In this document: positions 63,148 to 64,000 of the stretch, piece by piece
Layout of the letters: every line of letters begins with the position of its first letter
How positions within the stretch are numbered: position 1 is the first letter of the stretch
Assembly (NCBI GenBank): GCA_020137815.1
Contig: CM035359.1
Location: 4,808,032 to 4,872,031, forward strand
DNA: 64,000 nucleotides
Direction of reading: 5' to 3'
Source of the DNA: Hormiphora californensis
Lineage: Eukaryota > Ctenophora > Tentaculata > Cydippida > Pleurobrachiidae
Notes under the pieces: model-generated
The model's input: only the letters and a program-made list of their open reading frames with translations
Database searches by the model: none
What the model was told of the DNA's origin: nothing
Made by a program: the position numbers and the translations under genes

Positions 63148-64000
63148 ATGTCACGGAATCACGTCAGTAATGTCAGCCTGAGCCAAGAGCCATTGTCACA
63201 GTGGGACACAATTGACCTCTTCTCGATTGCCGGTGACCAAACTCCGTTCGACCAGCGCCCACTAGAAACATACCTGGCAGATTTGGACATTTCACGAGTT
63301 GAGCCAGAACGGAAACCACTGACCTCGCGACATGCATTTGCGTCAAGAATCGTGTCAAGTTCTCCACAACGAGAGCAAAGTTTCCGAATCCCTGAAGATA
63401 AGCCCAGGATACCAGAGAAAAGAATGTCACGAACTTTGGACCGATCAAGAGCTCTGAGTTGCCGAAGCACGTCATCTAACAAACCAAACGTGCCCAGAAA
63501 CCCCGTGGTAGTTCCAGCAAGTCGACCAGTAGCAGATCAACGGAACGTCCAACCAACTCAAGTCGACCAAAACAGATACAGAACCCCTCCCTCCGGAATA
63601 AAACCACCAAAGTTCAAGGAAGGGAATAGTCTGAAATCGTACCTGAAGAGATTTGAAGATTATCTGTCAATGGCGACCGAGAACCCTCAGGATGTGCGTG
63701 GAATCCTACTTAACTGCTTAAAGTGCGATGCCACCTATGATCGGATACGCCGTCTGAAGTTCAGCCAAGAAGAAATGGCCAATCCACACAAGTTGCTACA
63801 ATTCATCCGTGATGCTATCCTGAATGACGCTGCCATTGCTGAGACAAATCGTTTAGAACTGAAGGACATTAAACAGGATGAACACGAGTCGGTATCTGAC
63901 TTTGCAGAGAGAATCCATCGGGCAGCAGAGCTTGCGTTCCCAGGTGAGTCCGATGATCGTGTGAACGCAAACAAGATAGACGCTCTACAAGATGGTCTTC
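63148..64000 (+). CDS. Gypsy-like LTR retrotransposon gag, open at window edge
   Basis: An ATG at 63148 opens 284 codons with no stop before the window ends, so only the N-terminal part is present. The first ~150 residues are Ser/Arg/Pro-rich. From about residue 153 the frame reads PPKFKEGNSLKSYLKRFEDY, then LELKDIKQDEHESVSDFAER and IHRAAELAFPGES. This follows the metazoan Ty3/gypsy gag pattern (F-x-G-x-x-x-x-x-x-W/Y-L-x-x-F-E, then Q-x-x-x-E-S-V-x-D-F-A). Gag forms the particle that packages element RNA. Protease, reverse transcriptase and integrase would lie beyond 64000. The intact frame suggests a recent copy. Confidence 0.85.
   Translation, partial: MSRNHVSNVSLSQEPLSQWDTIDLFSIAGDQTPFDQRPLETYLADLDISRVEPERKPLTSRHAFASRIVSSSPQREQSFRIPEDKPRIPEKRMSRTLDRSRALSCRSTSSNKPNVPRNPVVVPASRPVADQRNVQPTQVDQNRYRTPPSGIKPPKFKEGNSLKSYLKRFEDYLSMATENPQDVRGILLNCLKCDATYDRIRRLKFSQEEMANPHKLLQFIRDAILNDAAIAETNRLELKDIKQDEHESVSDFAERIHRAAELAFPGESDDRVNANKIDALQDGL

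Overview
The window is eukaryotic nuclear DNA from an invertebrate animal. It has spliced genes with GT-AG introns (one GC-AG), metazoan gene families (an upstream stimulatory factor, an astacin metalloprotease with a thrombospondin type-1 repeat, a GPCR with LDL-receptor class A repeats, pyridoxal kinase), a gypsy-type gag, and a very heavy load of GA/CT microsatellites and short inverted-repeat elements. An early-branching or marine invertebrate is my inference; I cannot name the phylum.

Layout. 2.0-5.0 kb, minus: a small secreted, probably GPI-anchored cysteine-containing protein in four phase-consistent exons. 5-21 kb: no gene recognised; microsatellites, foldback elements, and a block at 11.9-15.1 kb made almost only of homopolymer runs, which I read as an artefact. 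21.1-35.0 kb, plus: a thioredoxin-fold protein gene whose intron carries a ~4.3 kb duplicated segment, a large foldback element and long arrays of a 22-26 bp satellite. 36.7-37.8 kb, minus: last three exons of an unrecognised gene. 38.7-40.8 kb: a 2.06 kb TA-flanked inverted-repeat element. 41.4-49.2 kb, plus: a USF gene (bHLH-leucine zipper) whose largest intron holds two clusters of CACGTG boxes and a 30 bp minisatellite. 51.1-59.6 kb, minus: an astacin-TSP1 gene, with a complete single-exon LDLa-GPCR gene nested in its longest intron on the other strand. 60.4-62.1 kb, minus: complete six-exon pyridoxal kinase. 63.1 kb to the end, plus: the start of a gypsy-like gag, open at the window edge.

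The genes do not form a pathway. The most interesting structure is at their edges. Three intronic tandem arrays lie directly against exons, and their repeat unit is the splice signal itself: branch site, pyrimidine tract and AG in two cases, the GT donor in the third. The USF gene also carries, inside its own intron, seven CACGTG boxes at almost exact 21 bp spacing, several fused to TGACGTCA, plus a second E-box/CCAAT cluster. This suggests self-regulation or an internal promoter.

Exon joins below were worked out by hand from splice consensus and reading phase. Protein families were recognised by motif; no database search was made.
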